A DNA stretch of 64,000 nucleotides from FEN-1139 sp963835565 (GCA_963835565.1 CAWIGY010000046.1:1-64000), one strand, 5' to 3'. Positions 17,126 through 28,786 are shown, counted from the stretch's first letter. Numbers and translations are program-made. Notes: generated by a model from the letters alone, not told the origin.

Positions 17126-18840
17126 TCACTTGAAGATTAGGTTAAGGGCCAAGGCCGCCGAAAGCACGACGATAGCCAGTACTTTCGGCCGCTTCCACAA
17201 AGGGTCGCCTTCCTCTTTGGGTCTTTCAGTCAAGGCAAAGACGAGGCCTCTGAGTTCTTCATCGGTCCGTGTCCGGCGGGTCACGAGCGATATCACGATT
17301 GTGGCCAGGAAACACACCGACCATGCCACAATGGCCGTCCAGAAGTTCTGAGCCATCTCGCTGGGGTAGGCATGCGAGTTGCTCAACCAACCGCCTTTGA
17401 GGCCCGGAGTTGCGCCTCTGGACAGTGAAAGGCCGTGGTGCACCGCTGCTCCCAGGGTGCCAGCCATCAACCCAAAAAACGCTCCGTGCCCCGTTGTGCG
17501 GCGCCAGAACATTCCGAGCAAGAATGTGGCAAACAGCGGCGCATTCACGAACGCGAACACAAGCTGCAATATGTCCATGATGTTATTGAACGACGTGGCC
17601 GCATAGGCCGCTGCCATGCTTGCCAGAATGCCAAAGACCGTCGTAAAGCGCCCAACTGAAAGGTAGTGGGCGTCGCTGCCGTCCTTGTTGACGTAGCTCT
17701 GATAGATGTCGTACGTGAATACGGTATTGAATGCGGTGACATTGCCGGCCATGCCGCTCATGAAAGAGGCAAGTAACGCTGTCAACCCTAGGCCCAGCAT
17801 ACCGGTGGGGAAGTAGTGAGCGAGCAGCGTGGGGACCACCATGTCGTAATCGAGACCTTCCCCCTTGGTGGGTAGCCGAAAATTCGAGCCTTGTGTCGTG
17901 TGCAGGCCGATGGCAAGCATGCCCGGCAAGATGACCAAGAACGGGAACATCATTTTGGGAAACGCAGCCAGCAGCGGAGTACGCCTTGCTGCGCCCATGC
18001 TTTCGGCCGCCATTGCGCGCTGCACCACCAAAAAATCGGTGCACCAATAACCAAACGACAACACGAAGCCAAGTCCCATGGCGAGACCAAACCACTCGAC
18101 GCCCATAGGGTTTGCCTGTGCGCTCCCCGTGTGCGCCCAAGAATTAGACCATGCCCCGGCAGCAATAGCCATTCTGGGTCGCCACCACAGAGAGTTTTGC
18201 CGTGAGGCCTGACCAGCCGCCGATATCCTTTAGCCCAAGCAGCACGAGCGGCAAGAAGCCCAGCACGATCAGAAAGAACTGGAGCACCTCATTGTAAATG
18301 GCTGAGGTTAGGCCACCCATGAAAATGTACTGCCAGCACGACAGCGCCCGACATGACGACGCACAAATGGAAGTTCCAGCCCAGAATCGCGTTGAGCAAC
18401 TTCGCGAGCGCGTACATCGAAATGCCAGATGACATGATCGTCATGCAGGCAAACGTCATGGCATTGAAGCCGCGGGTTTTTTCATCGAAGCGCAGTTTGA
18501 GGTACTCCGGTACCGAGCGCGCCTTCGAGCCGTAGTAAAACGGCATCATGAACACCGCGACGAATACCATCGCGGGAATCGCGCCCACCCAGTAAAAGTG
18601 GCTCGTCATGATGCCGTACTTGGCACCCGACGCTGCCATTCCCATGACTTCTTGCGCACCCAGATTGGCACCAATGAAACCGAGCGCGCAAACCCAAGAC
18701 GGCAGCGAACGCCCTGACTCGAAGAAATCCTTGCTACCGCTGACATTGCGCTTGATGACGACCCCAATGCCGATGACGAACACGAAGTAGGTCACGAGCA
18801 GAAGGTAGTCGATGAAGTGGAGTTGGATGCTGTGAGCCAT
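17126..18840 (-). pseudogene. Sodium:solute symporter, SSS family (two frameshifts)
   Basis: A sugar-type member of the solute:sodium symporter family (SLC5-like), broken into two long frames. The N-terminal part (18840 to about 18320) has IDYLLLVTYFVFVIGIGVVIKR in part, FFESGRSLPSWVCALGFIGANLGAQE and FYWVGAIPAMVF. It loses frame near 18320. The intervening stretch reads YIFMGGLTSAIYNEVLQ in a second frame, and a further shift near 18150-18190 leads to the C-terminal part (SFGYWCTDFLVVQRAMAA and more helices). All family elements are present in order, so two small indels explain the damage. Either these are sequencing errors or the cluster cannot import its sugar by this route. It lies 29 bp after GH27. 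Confidence 0.85.
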
Positions 18841-18869
18841 AGGCGACCGCGCAGAGGTTAGTCAGAACG

Positions 18870-20096
18870 TCACGGGTTCAGCTTGAGCATCACCACGTCA
18901 TGAGCCTCGATTCTCAGGACCAACTCCGTCTTGGTAGAACCGAGGGCTTGGTGCGTCCAAAGGTTCCGAATCTGATACGTCGTCTTGGTAAAGTCGAAAT
19001 CCGTCTTCGATACGAGATCTTCGATGCGGTGCGTCCGCCAATCGTAGCGCAGTGAGACCGCGCTGGTGCCACGGTTGAGAAATGTTACCGCTAGGCTTCC
19101 GGCCGAAAGCGGCTTGGCCCATACCTCAACGTTACCGAGCTTGTAGGCGCGAAAACCCTGCACACCGAGCCGGTCTTGGTCAACGGCGAGGACCTCCGAA
19201 TTCGTTAATATCTCTCGCGTCGCCTGGCTCATCCGGGCAAGGTCATTGCCAGCTATCAATGGCGCCGCCAGCATTGCCCAAAGTGAGAAGTGAGCGCGGT
19301 CTTCAGCCGTTGTCATACCGTTGCCAACCTCGAGCATGTCCGGATCGTTCCAATGGTCGGGGCCAGCTTGCGCCCGCAGGCCCTCCTGCATGTCCAAGAC
19401 CTGCAGCACTCCCCATGATTTCCAGGTGCCGTGATCCACGACGCAATCAAAGCAGGCGTGCACGTCGCCCGTCGTCCGCCACAAGTGCCCAACGTCTTTT
19501 CCCCACAGCCATGGCTTGCTGCTGCCCCACTCGCATAGGCTAAATACGATCGGGCGCCCTGCCGCAAACAATGCGTTGCGCATTGTTTGGTAGGCCCCTT
19601 CGGCGTTGAGCCCTTCCGTGTTGCACCAGTCGTACTTCAGGTAATCGACACCCCAACGAGCATACGTCAGTGCATCTTGAAATTCGTACCCGCGACTCCC
19701 CGGTCTTCCGCCGCATGTCTTCCACCCTGCGTCGGAATAGATCCCGAATTTCAACCCTTTGGAATGCATGTAATCCGCTACGGCCTTCATGCCATTGGGA
19801 AACCGCTTCGGGTCCGCTCGAATAAAGCCATCCTGGTCGCGACTTCCTTGCCAATAATCGTCAACCACCACGTACTGGTAGCCGACGGCCTTCATTCCGC
19901 TCGACACTATTTGGTCGGCGGCACTCTTGAGCGTTTCCTCGCTAACGTTGCAGCCAAAGTGATTCCAGCTGTTCCACCCGAGCGGCGGTGTAGGCGCAAG
20001 GCCCGTAAACTTTTGGGCGCTCGCCGCGCCGGGGCCGAGCGCGACGCACAACGCGGCGCAGCCGGATATAATTCGCAATCGCTGTCTGTCGCTCAT
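18870..20096 (-). CDS. GH27 alpha-galactosidase
   Basis: A 408-residue secreted enzyme removing terminal alpha-galactosyl residues from galactomannan, galactosyl oligosaccharides or similar chains. The signal peptide is CAALCVALGPGAASAQ. The GH27 signature starts with LAPTPPLGWNSWNHFGCN; the nucleophile Asp is in DYLKYDWCN and the acid/base Asp in HWNDPDMLEVGNG. A C-terminal beta domain follows from about residue 315. The length matches single-domain GH27 enzymes. It is second in the minus-strand operon, following GH44 with a 130-bp gap that holds a hairpin, and is 29 bp before the symporter. The reading frame is intact. Confidence 0.93.
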   Translation of the reverse strand: MSDRQRLRIISGCAALCVALGPGAASAQKFTGLAPTPPLGWNSWNHFGCNVSEETLKSAADQIVSSGMKAVGYQYVVVDDYWQGSRDQDGFIRADPKRFPNGMKAVADYMHSKGLKFGIYSDAGWKTCGGRPGSRGYEFQDALTYARWGVDYLKYDWCNTEGLNAEGAYQTMRNALFAAGRPIVFSLCEWGSSKPWLWGKDVGHLWRTTGDVHACFDCVVDHGTWKSWGVLQVLDMQEGLRAQAGPDHWNDPDMLEVGNGMTTAEDRAHFSLWAMLAAPLIAGNDLARMSQATREILTNSEVLAVDQDRLGVQGFRAYKLGNVEVWAKPLSAGSLAVTFLNRGTSAVSLRYDWRTHRIEDLVSKTDFDFTKTTYQIRNLWTHQALGSTKTELVLRIEAHDVVMLKLNP

Positions 20097-20121
20097 GGGA
20101 GTCTTCTTTCCTTTGGCCGTG

Positions 20122-20158
20122 GCGGCACGGAAAAGTGAAACCGACGATTCCGTGCCGC
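20122..20158. promoter_or_regulatory. 11-bp hairpin between GH44 and GH27
   Basis: A perfect stem, GCGGCACGGAA (20122-20132) and TTCCGTGCCGC (20148-20158), with a 15-nt loop. It lies in the GH27 leader and downstream of GH44. There is no T tract on the transcribed strand. It may stabilise one half of the operon mRNA or attenuate between the two enzymes. Confidence 0.45.
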
Positions 20159-20225
20159 TTCAACAAAAGGATTGATTCGGAACCAAGCCATCAAGGTTAT
20201 TTGCAACTCCAGCCCGTTGCGGAAC

Positions 20226-22587
20226 TCATAGCTTCACGTCCATGCGCAGAATCGACATGGGCGCTATGCTGACGTTGATACTTTGGCCGCTCACGTCGAG
20301 GGGCGGAAGCTCGCCGATCGCTTTCGGGTTGGCGCTGCTGTACTCGTAGCGCATCGCTTTTTGCGCCGGAACCGGGGCGCTGAGCTCGAGTGCCACTTTG
20401 GCCCCCTTGTTCGCCCGCTTGTTGAGGATCACGAACGAGGCGACGTTGCGCTTAGTGTCCTTGAACACGTATACGCCCACGCTGTCGTAGTCGCTAACCT
20501 CAGCCAGGATGAAGTTGTCACCGACGGCCGTGCGCTTTCCGTCCGGGTTTCGGAACATCTTGAACGCGAAGTAGACGGGGCCGTGCTTGCGCGGATCCGC
20601 CCAGTACAGGGCGTAGGACACCTGCGTCCGAGCAAAGGCCGCGAAACTTTCGGCCTGGGCCACGGCCGCAGAGATTTCCAGGCCTCCTTCGGGCCCTGCG
20701 TAGTCGTACTCGCCGATCCCGATCGGCACATCCCAGCCAGCCTCCTTCATCCAGCGCCGCATCAGCGGCACGTAGGCGACATTGCCCTTCGCCCAGCCCT
20801 CCTTGCCCATCCAGGTATCCGGATCGCGATAGGTTTCATCCCAGAACTTGCGCACGTCGCGGACGCGGAATTCCTGAAGCTCGGGGGAGGGATGTGCGAA
20901 CTCTGCCTGGTTGTCCCAACCGAGCTTGGGCGTCATCGGGTAACCATGAAAGACGAAGATGTCGACCAGATTGTGGCCGGTCTTCTTCTTGTACTCGGCG
21001 CAGCGGCGCATGAAGTCGAGCGCGAAAAAGCCGTACTTCTTGAAGTCGGGTAAATTCTCGGCTTGGTCCCAGCCAAGACCATGCTCCTCGCGATAATCGA
21101 GGTCGCCCGAGGAGAAGGAATAGGCGGTCCAGCCCCAGAGCGACGGGGCAGCGATCTTCACCGAGGGATCCGCCTGGCGGATGAGCTCGGCGGCTTTCTT
21201 CGTACGCTCCCAGTACTCGTCGGCGGTGAAGCCCTTGCAGTACATGTCGCGGTGCGTGGACCGGTAGAGCATGGGCTCGTTGTCCAGGGCGATAATGTCG
21301 ATGCCTCCCTGATCGGCGCGACCAAATCCGGCATCCTTGATGCAATACTTCACCAGCTCGACATTGTACTCGACGCCCACGTACTTTCCGTTCTGTGTCG
21401 GGTGATCCTTACTGCACTTGAGCTCAATTTGCTGTGCCCTCTTTGTTCTTCTCCTTGAGCTTGCCGTTGCACGCTTCGGGTCGGTCGGGGGCGAACTGAT
21501 CGCAATTCGGGTAGACTGACTTCGGGAATCCGCTGGAAGTGTCGTCCTTGGCGACCCATTCCGATGGCAGGGTGAAGAAGCTCTTCATCCCGTATTTCTT
21601 GTCCTCGCGGTGCATGACTACCCACTGGTTTTCCTGCGGGTGAGGCCCCTCTCCCCATTTGCGGTTCTCGAAGAACCAGTCGGCTCCGGCGGAGACGAAG
21701 CCAGTACGCCAGTCGTACACGCTCGAGAGGTTGCCGCCCATTCGCCGGACGGCCACTCCCATCTCGTGCAGGGTCTCGGCGTCCCCGTGGCTCACGCCAT
21801 AGATGTAAGGGCTGACAGACGTGCCGGTAGCCTTGAGGTCAACCTTGGCGGTGACATCGATGACGTCGCTGCCGAGCGGCGCCGGATTCCGTTTCTCGGG
21901 CAGGCTGATAAGTGAGATGAGCTTGCGATTGTCGAACCCGATGTTATCGACGAAGACGGTGAAGTTGTGCGGCGTCATCGAGTACTCGCCCAGCCGAAAC
22001 TCCCACGTCTTGGTGAGATCGAAGTCCTTGCCCTTGCCCTTGGTAAGATCACTGATGGGAACGACGATTTCGTGCCACTTCTCGTCAGATAGGCTGTCGA
22101 TGTATCCGATCAGGGGCACCGCCTCCGTCTCCAACTTGCCCTTGTTGGAGCTAGCTAGTCCCACCTTGAGATCCTTGAGCTCGGGGGCCCCCTTGGGATC
22201 CTCGATCTTTAGACGGATCCAGAAGCTCAGGTTCTTGTACTGCGTGATGTCCGTGCCTGCGTCCTCAGGCCACCAGCCGAACCAATTCCACCCAAAGCCC
22301 TTCCAGTCTTTGCCCTCGACGTGCCACTGAAGGCCAATCGAGTTGTTGACCCCGTCACCGGGAGAGACTTTGGCCGAGCTCTTGCACGCATCTTTTAGAT
22401 TGCAGTTCGCCCACTCTTTAGCGTTACCGCCGTGCTCCTCACCATCCCAGACAAGAGACACCTCGTCGGTTACGTTGACCTTGGCCGCATTGGACTCTGA
22501 GGAGTCTTTAGGAGGAAGCCTGATGCAGCTCGATGCGACGATGAGCGGAACGAGAATCAGCCAGGTTCTGGTCAGCGAGTGCGACAT
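20226..22587 (-). pseudogene. GH44 endoglucanase/xyloglucanase with carbohydrate-binding-like domain (frameshifted)
   Basis: The N-terminal frame (22587 to about 21425) encodes a lipoprotein signal (LVPLIVASSC), a jelly-roll carbohydrate-binding-like domain (about 45-230, ending FTVFVDNIGFDN) and the start of a GH44 barrel (SPYIYGVSHGD, RRMGGNLSSVYDWRTG). The C-terminal frame continues with YVGVEYNVELVKYC, the acid/base Glu in IALDNEPMLY and the nucleophile in GIGEYDYAG, then the beta domain. The frames join if one base is restored near 21425-21440. GH44 enzymes cut beta-1,4-glucan and xyloglucan. The ATG at 22587 has GGAGAGG ahead of it and starts the signal peptide; the GTG 15 bases upstream is less likely. 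It is the first gene of the minus-strand operon. Confidence 0.87.
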
Positions 22588-22831
22588 GTTAATCCTCTCC
22601 ACCTGTAATCAGGGGTGACCGGGATACTACACGAAGCTTGGGATTTCGAGCACAGAATGAATCAGATATGCAAATTACATGAGTGGAAAGTCGCATGAGC
22701 CCGAAGTAAGTTCACAGTAGATTTGCAATAACTAGGTTGGGCCAGTCGCGACGCTTTGCTCATATTATCACTTGTTTTTCTGACTGAGACCGTGCAAACT
22801 CCGCTCCGCCCGATGGAAGGATCGGTCATAA
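22588..22831. other. Divergent intergenic region between GH44 and cytochrome c
   Basis: This 244-bp AT-richer region should hold the promoters for both divergent transcription units. No clear LacI-type operator palindrome was found by eye. Confidence 0.35.
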
Positions 22832-23432
22832 TTGCAAATAGTTCAGTCTGAACACGCAGCCGAATTAAGAGCAGATTTGATCTATGCATCGCAGCTGCAT
22901 GGGCGCGAGCTTTGGGGGCGTCTGACGGCTGGCAAGCACTGGGGCTTTGCGGCGGCCGTGGGATTGGTAGCGGCCTGCGCGAGCACGCCGCACGGTGCCA
23001 CGGACGTGAACATGGCCAAGGCGCGCAGCGGCTCGCCCAACGGCTCATCCTTGTTCCAACGGAACTGTGCCGGATGTCACGGAGAGCGCGGACAGAGTGT
23101 GAGTCGCTGCTCCGCGCATCATGGGGGAGGGCGCGCTGCCCGAGTACCCGCAGGAGCACGACATCAACTCTGACCCCGCCGCTGGCGATGCGGAGTTGCT
23201 CAGGCTCCGCGCACAGACTCGACCTCAAGGAGCCCCCTGGCGCGATCCGTTTCGCACGGCGCAGGACCTTTATAGCTACGTGAGCAAAAACATGCCGCTG
23301 CCAGTAGAGAAGGCAGGCTCGCTCTCGGCCGAGCAATATTGGGCCATCATCAACTTCATGCTTCTGGCGCATGGCGTGCGGGTCCCGCCCGAGGGTGTCA
23401 CCGCGCAGAACGCCAGCTCGGTGAAACTATAG
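22832..23432 (+). pseudogene. c-type cytochrome lipoprotein (frameshifted)
   Basis: A monohaem cytochrome c. The first frame has a hydrophobic export segment ending LVAACAST (lipobox-like), then SLFQRNCAGCHGERGQ, the CxxCH haem-binding motif. After a shift near 23100-23120 the second frame continues MGEGALPEYPQEHDI and ends with VSKNMPLPVEKAGSLSAEQYWAIINFML, where NMP supplies the axial Met. One extra base accounts for the break. The start is unclear: the open frame begins with TTG and no ATG is available. The stop is 11 bp before the porin-like gene, so the two are probably cotranscribed. Confidence 0.7.
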
Positions 23433-23443
23433 GTGTAGACTCC

Positions 23444-25216
23444 GTGACAAGCTCGAGCAGAAATAGGGTCGGTCTGAGGGGTCTCCGCAAACCGGAATGG
23501 GTCTTGGCAGCGTGCCTGCTCGTGCCCGCAGTCGCGCAAGCGCAAATGCAGCAGGATGCGCAAGCGCAGCTGGACGCGCTGAGGAAGCAGGAGGCGCAAG
23601 CGAGGAAGGAGGCGCAAGGGAAGGAGGAGGCGCAAGCGGAGCAGGAGGCGCAAACCAAGCCGGGCGCGCAAACGAAGCCGGACGCACCAGCGGAGCAGGA
23701 CACGCAAGCCAAGCAGGAGGCGCCAGCGGAGCAGGACACGCAAGCCAAGCAGGACGCGTTCAATAGCCTGCCAGGCTCGTCTAGGCCGCCGGGAGTGGAC
23801 CTCTCTCCCGAAGCGCCGCCCACTCCGCCCGCACCCGGAGGACGCGCGCCGTCATTTGGCGCACCCGCCGATCCAGATGCGTGGACGTTCCGCATAGGAG
23901 GGCGTATCTCGGGCTTCGGGCAAGCGGGGATCCGACGCGATTTCTTAGAACCGGATGGCAATCATGGAACGTCACTTCACACGCCTCCGCTAATCGTCGG
24001 TCGCTCCCCACTCTGGGCGGGCCCGGGCGGCACGCTGAACTTCCAGTATGGAAGCCAGACCATCACGACGTTCGTGTCTGTAGAGTCGTCGCTGACCGCG
24101 AAGGAGTGGCAGGGCTACTACGCTGACCAATACGGGCCCCGCATCAGAACCGCCTACGTTGCAGTCACCCCCGCGCCGATAGGCGACTTGCGTCTGAGGT
24201 TCCAGGTCGGAGCCTTCCCCGCGAACTACGGTGCACCTGGACCTTGGGGCTGGGGTGTCTTCGGGCCTGTGCTCGCCATTCATGGCTACGGCGGCACGGC
24301 AACGGCCAACTACGACCTGACTCCGCGCACGCAGCTCTACCTCGAGAGCGGCATTGCCGCCGTCCCGGAAGTGGATCAAGCGTTCGTGCGGGGCACGTAC
24401 ACGGATTGGCCGGAAGCTGGCCTTTCCACCATCGTGTACCACGGGCACGCCGGCATCAGCTTCGACAACAAGTATTTCGCCAAGCTGCATCTCGCGTACG
24501 CGGACGGCCGCGACATGCGAACGTACTTGGACGAAGCCGTGGGCCCCATCCAAAAGGGTGATGGCCAGCCTGGGCGTCGCGGCGCTCGAGCTCAGGTGGG
24601 TCGGGGATCCCTACGGTCAGCTCGGTGTCACTCCTGTCGTACTGGAACTTCAATCATGCCCTTTCCGTGCACAACGGGATCTGGTGGGGGATCGATTGGA
24701 CGGCGGGCGGTCGTGAGATGACCAACAAGTTCCTCGGGCCACAGAGTAACGGCACGGGCAAGATCGTGGCGGTCAGCGCCGAGTACGACTTCAGCGTTAA
24801 GCGTATACTCCTGCTATCCGCAGCCGTTCGACGGTAATGGTCGGGATCTGCGCGTAGCCCTCGCAGTCTTGCCGTTCTGGACGTTGGCGAGCGCGGATCC
24901 AGCCTACAATCGCACGAGCGGTTACTTCGTGGGTGCGACCTTCGAGTACGTGCTGCTTCCGTGGTTCAGCACCACCTTTCAACTGTTCGGTGAAAGTCGG
25001 GACGCTGCCATGGTGGACGTTTCCGCCAGAGTGCAGCGTGGCAGGTGGGTGGACTACAGCGGCACGGTGGGCCTAGTCCTGCATTCCAACTGGCAGTCCC
25101 AGGATCGGATTGTGCTCGCCTACAGCCGCTACTTCTATTCCAATTTCACGGACAGCAACCCGGCGTTGCCGCTGGACCGTGAGATGTTCACCCTCGGCGG
25201 CAGCGTCGCTTTCTAG
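23444..25216 (+). pseudogene. Porin-like outer-membrane protein with coiled-coil N-terminus (frameshifts)
   Basis: After a signal peptide (WVLAACLLVPAVAQAQ) comes a low-complexity Ala/Gln/Lys/Glu segment (about 45-110) with a 12-residue repeat. A beta-barrel-type sequence follows with alternating aromatic strands (WTFRIGGRISGFGQAG, LNFQYGSQTITTFVSVES, RLRFQVGAFPANYG) and ends in VAF, a C-terminal Phe typical of outer-membrane barrels. The frame changes near 24555, 24630 and 24820; all pieces remain in order. It starts at a GTG 12 bp after the cytochrome stop codon. It probably forms a sugar or oligosaccharide channel, with the coiled coil spanning the periplasm. Confidence 0.65.
23687..23754 (+). 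repeat. 36-bp tandem repeat in the porin-like gene
   Basis: A 32-bp block starting CCAGCGGAGCAGGACACGCA occurs perfectly at 23687-23718 and again at 23723-23754 (period 36 bp). It encodes PAEQDTQAKQ(E/D)A twice. Degenerate units extend upstream to about 23570. In-frame length keeps the coiled-coil register flexible. Confidence 0.8.
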
Positions 25217-25280
25217 GAAGTCGATCATGGCGTTCAGGATTTCAGTTGTTCGAACCGCGCGGATGTCAGGAAGGTGTTTC

Positions 25281-26806
25281 ATGCGACGCGACCTTGTGGG
25301 ATGGCTGATGCTTTGCGCGCTAGCCGCGCCCTGCGCCGGCCTTGGCGCAATCACCAAGGAACAAGGAGGACAAGGACAAGAATACCAACTTCCCACGGCT
25401 GGGGCTCGATCCAGCGCGAGCCCGACGTGCGGAGTGCACCACCGGCGACTCCGTTCGGAGTTCCTCCCGCCACCTCGAAGGAGTACGTGCTCGATTTTCA
25501 TGGCTACGTCCTGCTGCCCATGCAACCTCGGGCTGCAAGAGCGAGCGGATCCCGTCACGGGCCAGACCGGCACCGTCCTTCATACCCCACCGCTCATCCC
25601 CCAGGACTACCGCCGGTTCCAATACACCGGGGTCGTGCCCAGTCCCTGGCTTCAGCTCAACTTGACCTACGGTAACTCCACGTTGGCAGGCACGGTTATC
25701 CTCGCCTCCACCGCCGCCACCGAAGCCGAAGCCTTCTACGATCCCGTGCGCCAGCTCGGCGTGAGTAATGCTTACGTCACCTTAAACCTCAGCAAGCAAG
25801 TGGGCACTCTGTTCCAGATCCGGGGCGGTGCCATGCAAGAGCGATATGGGTCAATGGGGGCTTTCGATTCCGGTCGGTATGCGACTCCGCTGATTGCCCG
25901 CATCAATTCCGTCGGCGAAACTGCCACCGCCGGCTTCAAGACGGGCGTCGCAACCGTGGTGCTCGAGCAAGGGATCGGTAGCCAGCTCGGCCGAATGCCG
26001 ACCGGTATGCCGTCGGAGGGTTGGAACGACTTCGGCGATCCGAACGTCGGTGCGAGCTATGTGGGCCATTTTCACGGGGGGCTCAGCCTGGCGGGGCTGG
26101 CTTCAGTTCGGCCTGCACTACGCCACGGCCTGGAGCCAGGACGACCAGAACTTGGCCGGCACTCTCGCCAAAGGCCACATCAACGTGCTGGGTGCGGATG
26201 CAAGACTGACGGCGGGGCGGTTTGGGCATTTCTATGTCGGCCTTGCGCAGACCAAGGCGACCAACGCGGGCGTCGTCTCGGGCATCATCGAGGTCCTGAA
26301 CGCCCGCGGTGGCGAGGGGCTCGTGGCGGAGTACTTCGGGCCGAATAGCGGCGGTAACGGCGAGCTCACGACCTTCGGGGCTCAGTACGACCTGAGCGTT
26401 GCCCGGATGCTCTACGGCGATGAATATCACGGCAAGAATCCGGACATTCTGTTTAGCCTCTTCGGGATTGGTACCAAGGTCAAGAGCGACGACCCCAACT
26501 ACAACGGTGTGCTCAAGCTCAAGGGCGGTGCCGAGCTCACCTACACCATGGCTTCCTGGTTCGGCTTTCGGGCCGGTTCGACCACGTTCGCCAGGACAAC
26601 CAGTTCAACCGTCGGTCGTTCACTATCTACAGCGGCCGCCTGCTATTCCACACCGACTGGCAGAGCCGAGACGAGTTTGCGCTTCAATACTCGCACTTCG
26701 TCTATGGCCGCGAGGTGTACGTGGAAAATGGGTACCCGCCGGCGGACAACCCAAGCCGATTCCGGACAGGCACGTGCTATCCCTGTCGGCTACATTTTGG
26801 TGGTGA
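25281..26806 (+). pseudogene. Second porin-like outer-membrane protein (multiple frameshifts)
   Basis: Starts MRRDLVGWLMLCALAAPCA (signal peptide) with GGAAGG upstream. Recognisable barrel pieces occur in successive frames: SKEYVLDFHGYVLLPM, then VLHTPPLIPQDYRRFQYTG and the strands up to about 26090, then GWLQFGLHYATAWSQDDQN, then RRSFTIYSGRLLFHTDWQ, ending HVLSLSATFWW with an aromatic C-terminus. At least five frame changes are needed in 1.5 kb. HTPPLI is shared with the preceding gene (HTPPLIVG), so the two are paralogues. The final TGA overlaps the ATG of the next gene (TGATG). Confidence 0.55.
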
Positions 26807-27714
26807 TGGCGATGGCTCGGACGACATCCATATTCCTTTGCGGTCTGCTGCTCTCCGCTGTTGGGTGTGGAGTGAGCGAACCGCGGCCGACGGCGTTGGT
26901 GGACTGCTCCGTCGCGGACGCTTACGAGTTCGGGAACATCTCCAATTTTCGATGGCGCAGACCCGGGCTGGTTCCAATACGCAGACAACACTCCAGGTGG
27001 CGTGCCTGATACTTCGACCAACTCCAATGTGCCTGGGAAGCATGTCAACCCTCCTGGGCGCTGCGGCGACACCGGGATGATTGAGATCCGGGCATACGGC
27101 CATAATTTTTATGGCGCTGGCTTCGGTGACTGGGAGCACCAACGACCTAATAGCGGTTCGGGCCGAGCCAATGGGACCGGTTACGAGGGTATCTCCTTCT
27201 GGGCGCGTAGCCCTGGAAACATCGACAAGACGTTCATGTTCTACGTGGACGACGGTACGGACCTACGTCAATCACATCCCGTCGCCCGCCGGGGGCCTTC
27301 TGCCCGAAGCCACTCCCGGGTTATGAAGGGGAACAAGATCTGGATGGCGACGGATTCGTCGGCCCCGGGGATATTGCCCGTGGCACCGAATGCCGATTAC
27401 CCCCGATCCAGGCGCTCGGCTATCCCGCTTGCTACTACGGTGGGGTCCTTCCCCCTGGGTCCCCGACACGCGTGCCAGCTCCGGACGAATGTGGCAACCA
27501 ATTCCATACCTACATAACCACTACCGAGAACTGGCAACTGTTCCTGATTCCGTGGAACCAGCTGGTGCAGTGGCCCTGTCCGAACCGCCTCCAAGGCGGG
27601 ATCAACCCAGCGGATATCGCTCAGGTCGAGATCAAGCTGCTGCAGGGGACCAACTACGACATCTGGTTGGACAATGTCGCGTTTTACCGCCGGCGTGCTG
27701 ACGCCGGCAGCTGA
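26806..27714 (+). pseudogene. Carbohydrate-binding-like lipoprotein 1 (frameshifts)
   Basis: The start ATG overlaps the porin stop. The signal TTSIFLCGLLLSAVGCG has a lipobox (AVGC). Later pieces, each in a different frame, read GTGYEGISFWARSPGNID, MFYVDDGTD and near the end NWQLFLIPWNQLVQW with ADIAQVEIKLLQGTNYDIWLDNVAFY. The strand pattern and the closing DIWLDNVAFY match jelly-roll carbohydrate-binding modules of the CBM11 kind. It should be a surface lipoprotein holding glycans near the porins. At least two frame changes are needed. Assignment rests on strand motifs only. Confidence 0.55.
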
Positions 27715-27730
27715 GAGACTGGAGGCAAAC

Positions 27731-28656
27731 ATGGGTATCAATTTGAGGTTCTTGGGATTGGCAGGTGCAGTGACAGCGCTCGTGGTCATAGTCCACGTGG
27801 CTGGTTGCACGACAGACAACACGAATTCTGCAGACGCGGGCGCCGGTGGATCGGCCGCGACCTCGAACGGAGGCGCTACCAACGGTGGGTCTACTGGCAG
27901 CGGCACAGGCATAGCTGGCAGTACCGTGGTGGGCGGATCGAGCAATGGCGGCAGCACAGCGGCGAGCGGTCCGGTTTGCGCCAACCCGATTCTGATCCCC
28001 AGCACAAAGCCGGCCATCGCCGACTTCGAGAACTATGACGGCGTCTCGAATCTCAGCACCTGGTCGTTTCCCCTGGGCGGGGACACGACCACGGGTGTTT
28101 TGGCGGGTCCGTTTGGCTACGGAGACCGGTCGAAGTCCGGGCAATCTCGCAGAAACGTTCGACATGGTTGCTGGCTACAATTCGACGTATGCGCTCAGAG
28201 ATCGCTGACACGGATGCCCAGAACTACGGCGGCGGCCAGGGGCTCTGGCTCAGCGGGTGCATCAACGCGACCAAGTTCACTGGAGGATTATCCTTCTGGG
28301 TCCGCGGCAACTGCCCCACCGGCAAGGCAACGCTCAAAGTATCCATGCAGGAAACCACGTCATCCACGCCGTCATCGACCGGCACCTATGGCACCTGCCC
28401 GGGCACTAGGCACTGACCTGCGTTCATCCGACCTTCGCTTTCACGGTGACGGACACCTGGACTCAGATCCAGGCCCCTTGGGCCGGCTTCACGGCGGGCA
28501 GCGCAGCTGGCACTCCTGTTCAGCCTGACGGCAGGAACATCACGCAGCTGCAGATCGATGTGGGCTTAACTGGGTGCTGCCCTCCGACGGTGGCACACCT
28601 ATGTGCCCGTTCCCGCCGCGTACGAGCTGGTGGTCGACAACTGGGCGTTCTACTGA
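27731..28656 (+). pseudogene. Carbohydrate-binding-like lipoprotein 2 (frameshifts)
   Basis: Preceded by GGAGG, the ATG starts a lipoprotein signal (LVVIVHVAGCTTD) and a Gly/Ser/Thr linker of about 45 residues typical of myxobacterial lipoproteins. PAIADFENYDGVSNLSTW then opens a jelly-roll-type domain. It continues in other frames with GGGQGLWLSGCINATKFTGG, LSFWVRGNCPTGKATLKVSM and DTWTQIQAPWAGF, and closes with YELVVDNWAFY before a TGA. It is a paralogue of the preceding gene, with the same order of motifs. Three frames are used, so it is interrupted as sequenced. Confidence 0.6.
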
Positions 28657-28730
28657 GCCGAGAGCACTCGTCGGCGGGCTCCCGCGATCTTGAACTCCTA
28701 ACGCTTCGTCTTTCCGTGTGTGACGAAATG

Positions 28731-28755
28731 CCCCGCGGGTTAGCTGCCCGCGGGG
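28731..28755 (+). terminator. GC-rich terminator-like hairpin
   Basis: A 9-bp perfect stem CCCCGCGGG (28731-28739) / CCCGCGGGG (28747-28755) with a 7-nt loop, 75 bp after the second lipoprotein and before the LacI gene. There is no following T run, so intrinsic termination would be weak. Confidence 0.5.
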
Positions 28756-28786
28756 CCGCATAGGGCGAGAAGTTCTTCGGTTCCAG

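Noticed and set aside
22662..23372. Minus-strand ORF of 236 codons
   Set aside because: Overlaps the cytochrome c gene, which shows CAGCH and NMP motifs in the sense direction.
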